Positions 4,288 through 6,343 of a DNA stretch of 6,343 nucleotides are shown piece by piece. Within the stretch, counting starts at the first letter, position 1. Every line of letters starts with the position of its first letter. Under the pieces are notes generated by a model. It had not been told where the DNA came from and ran no database searches. It saw only the letters and a program-made list of their open reading frames with translations. The DNA comes from Candidatus Woesearchaeota archaeon. GTDB lineage: Archaea; Nanobdellota; Nanobdellia; Woesearchaeales; WJKV01. Location: the NCBI GenBank assembly GCA_019323495.1, contig JAHWHE010000002.1, forward strand, positions 1-6,343, read 5' to 3'. A program made the position numbers and the translations under genes.

Positions 4288-6343
4288 ATGGGAGACAGAT
4301 TAAGACGATTAGGTTCATGGCTTGAAAGAAAGCTTCTAGGAATAGACCCTAATGCACAGCCTACTCTAAGACCTTATTTTAATAAAATATATGACACTTC
4401 TAGAAATGCATACAATGCTGCAAGAAATTCTGCAAAAGCAGAGGTCAGCAATCCTAATCCAATCTCAAGATTAAGCTGTAACAGACGTACGTTTAGTAAA
4501 GTTTCTTTGGTAGCGATTGTTTTAGGAATTCTTAATATTAAATGCTCAAAAGATACTAATGATAATAATTATGTTCCAACTACACCTGAGCCAGAACCAG
4601 TTGCTGATATAGACAAAAAGATTCCATTGTATACTGGACTTGGCGCTTGTTTCGGAATTTTAACAGAGACTGAATGGAATGCATTGAGAGCTGGTTCATT
4701 GAATGGTGCAGCTTACACTCAAACACTGAATTTCTTTGATTCAACACAAGTTTTGTTCGGACAGAACAATCAATACGATACTACAAACTTCTTGCACGGC
4801 CTTTCAACTGTGACAGATGCAAATGCAAATCCAATCTTTGAATGGCAGGCGCAGTTCGCAGGCGGAATGACTGCTGCTTCTGATCTATCAGATATAGTTG
4901 ATCAGGACATGAACATCGCAGGAAGGGATTACAGAATAGTTTATGCTAGCAGGGCAGGAACAAATGTCGCGCTCGAAATGATTGCTTACGATGTTGCAGC
5001 AACAATGACAGAGAAAGACAAGGAAGAAAGAACGATCACTGTCAATGATTTGCCTAGAAATGTAAAGATGCACGTAATCAGCCAGACACTTGGCGGAGAT
5101 TACCTTGTAAGCTTCACAGTCGATAATCAAGTTATCCAGTTAAAGAAAGGAGAACTAGGCTATCTGTCTGACGGAACACCTGTAAGTGTCCTTAATATCA
5201 TGCCAAATGCGCAAGACACTGCTGCAGACAGTGCAGAGATTGCTTTCGGCGCAAGAAAATTAAGAATGCAGGATGTCGACATGACAGATCCAGATGCAGA
5301 GAGCAATGTTTTCATCAATAATGCTTACGCGCCTAATGCACAGGCAAGAGTGCAGGGCCAGACTTTGACAGACGGAAGAGTCCAGATTAATTCAATCGGA
5401 TACAGAGTGTTTGCACAGGGAAGCACACAGGACGACTTGTATGTCCCTGAAGGACAGAAATTATCAGACAAGCAGAATGCTCCTAAAGAATTATTGGTAG
5501 ATGCAAAATTCAATGGCTTGGAAACAATGGTTGGAAGCGAGATGCCGATAGAATTAGTACATGTCGGATCTGCGACAGGAAGAGGCTACGAACTGACCTT
5601 TACAAACAATCAGGGAGTAAGATATTCAACACCATTTGTTTACCATGATACTGCAACAAACCTGCAGTTCGCTGCAACAGACGGAAGCAAGGTTATCTTA
5701 TCTGAATTAGAATCTGGCGGAGCCGGGTCTTATTTCATACTTACAGGACAAAACGATGAAACAAGAGCATACAGACTGACTGGAATAAACAAGACAACAA
5801 AGACATTGACTTTCCAGGATCTTGGAACAGGAAGCACTGTTCTTGAATTATATAATCCAACATCAGGAACATGCGGTTTAAAATTCGGTGGAAACTTTGC
5901 AGCTATCCATGTCGATGAAATTAATGATACTATCAAAGTAGATGTTGATTGTGACGGAACAATCTTACAAGCAGCTACAAAAATCCATACTGTATATGGC
6001 GGAGTTATAGATGCTAGCAACTTTGAATTCACTGCACTCGGCGATCTGAACATGAGTTTGGTTACACCTAAAGAAAATTTCACTTCAACTGAAATACAGA
6101 ATGAAGCAATATATTTCAGAATAAAAAATGGTGTAAATGGCACTACTGATATTATGCACATCCCTGTCTCAGAAGGAGGCGTTTTTGCCAACAACGGAAT
6201 TTCAGCAATGTATAATGATCCATTGGACAATATGGATAAAGGAATGAGCAAGTTTGGAGTTAAAGCAGAATTAACAAGTCTGACAAACGGAAACAATCTG
6301 AAATTATATTATCCTCCAGAACAGAGATTCGCAAACATCACTG
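4288..6343 (+). CDS. S-layer-type surface protein, 3' partial
   Basis: The open frame of 685 codons runs off the window. It probably encodes a secreted or cell-surface protein like the S-layer proteins of DPANN archaea. Residues 1-64 are charged and basic (LRRLGSWLERKLLG near the start). NRRTFSK at 65-71 resembles a twin-arginine motif, followed by a short hydrophobic stretch (72-84) and C86, though K85 spoils a lipobox. A PTTPEPEP linker (97-104) follows. The rest is threonine-, asparagine- and aspartate-rich and beta-like. GRDYRIVYAS (212-221), LKKGELGYLSDGTPVSVLNIMPNAQD (286-310) read in parts, and KTLTFQDLGTG (505-515) match the repeated style of archaeal S-layer domains. D552-x-D554-x-D556-G557 looks like a calcium loop. 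Six N-x-S/T sequons occur at N501, 546, 588, 597, 617 and 683. Resemblance is from memory; an adhesin is an alternative. Confidence 0.7.
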   Translation, partial: MGDRLRRLGSWLERKLLGIDPNAQPTLRPYFNKIYDTSRNAYNAARNSAKAEVSNPNPISRLSCNRRTFSKVSLVAIVLGILNIKCSKDTNDNNYVPTTPEPEPVADIDKKIPLYTGLGACFGILTETEWNALRAGSLNGAAYTQTLNFFDSTQVLFGQNNQYDTTNFLHGLSTVTDANANPIFEWQAQFAGGMTAASDLSDIVDQDMNIAGRDYRIVYASRAGTNVALEMIAYDVAATMTEKDKEERTITVNDLPRNVKMHVISQTLGGDYLVSFTVDNQVIQLKKGELGYLSDGTPVSVLNIMPNAQDTAADSAEIAFGARKLRMQDVDMTDPDAESNVFINNAYAPNAQARVQGQTLTDGRVQINSIGYRVFAQGSTQDDLYVPEGQKLSDKQNAPKELLVDAKFNGLETMVGSEMPIELVHVGSATGRGYELTFTNNQGVRYSTPFVYHDTATNLQFAATDGSKVILSELESGGAGSYFILTGQNDETRAYRLTGINKTTKTLTFQDLGTGSTVLELYNPTSGTCGLKFGGNFAAIHVDEINDTIKVDVDCDGTILQAATKIHTVYGGVIDASNFEFTALGDLNMSLVTPKENFTSTEIQNEAIYFRIKNGVNGTTDIMHIPVSEGGVFANNGISAMYNDPLDNMDKGMSKFGVKAELTSLTNGNNLKLYYPPEQRFANIT

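Noticed and set aside
5730..6296. Long minus-strand ORF opposite the surface protein gene
   Set aside because: It is the antisense shadow of a well-supported coding frame. It has no promoter or start signals and its composition is that of reversed Asn/Thr-rich codons.

Overview
The window looks like chromosomal DNA from an archaeon, most likely a small-genome DPANN lineage of the Woesearchaeota/Pacearchaeota kind. Three things support this. It carries the archaeal/eukaryotic RNA polymerase subunit Rpo11, an archaeal-type METTL5-like methylase and an AMMECR1-family protein. Its promoters are archaeal TATA boxes placed about 28-31 bases before start codons, which implies leaderless transcripts. 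The large gene at the right end resembles DPANN S-layer-type surface proteins. The exact lineage is inferred from protein style and was not tested by any search.

Layout, left to right. Positions 1-770 (+) hold the end of a XerA-type tyrosine recombinase gene that starts before the window. Convergent to it, 13 bases away, is a four-helix membrane protein gene (784-1749, -) with no usable ATG/GTG/TTG at its apparent true start. Next is a very AT-rich non-coding stretch (1750-2028). It holds the membrane gene's promoter and, upstream of that, six copies of an imperfect 17-bp palindrome in alternating 25/20-bp steps. Then comes a coiled-coil plus winged-helix protein, probably a transcription regulator (2029-2547, -). 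A divergent promoter region (2548-2745) separates it from a rightward block: METTL5-like RNA methyltransferase (2746-3357), Rpo11 (3398-3670), AMMECR1-family protein (3676-4224) and a large partial surface protein (4288 to the window end).

Functional reading. The rightward genes are mostly information-processing or housekeeping: rRNA modification, an RNA polymerase assembly subunit and a conserved protein of unknown reaction. rpo11 and the AMMECR1 gene are 5 bases apart and probably share one transcript. rpo11 and the surface gene have nearly identical BRE/TATA promoters. The surface gene is notable for a 64-residue charged region ahead of a twin-arginine-like signal, and for N-glycosylation sequons found only in the last part of the visible protein.

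I see no CRISPR array, insertion sequence, tRNA or rRNA. The least explained element is the palindrome array at 1865-1996. It lies beside a DNA-binding protein gene and upstream of a membrane protein gene with an abnormal start.
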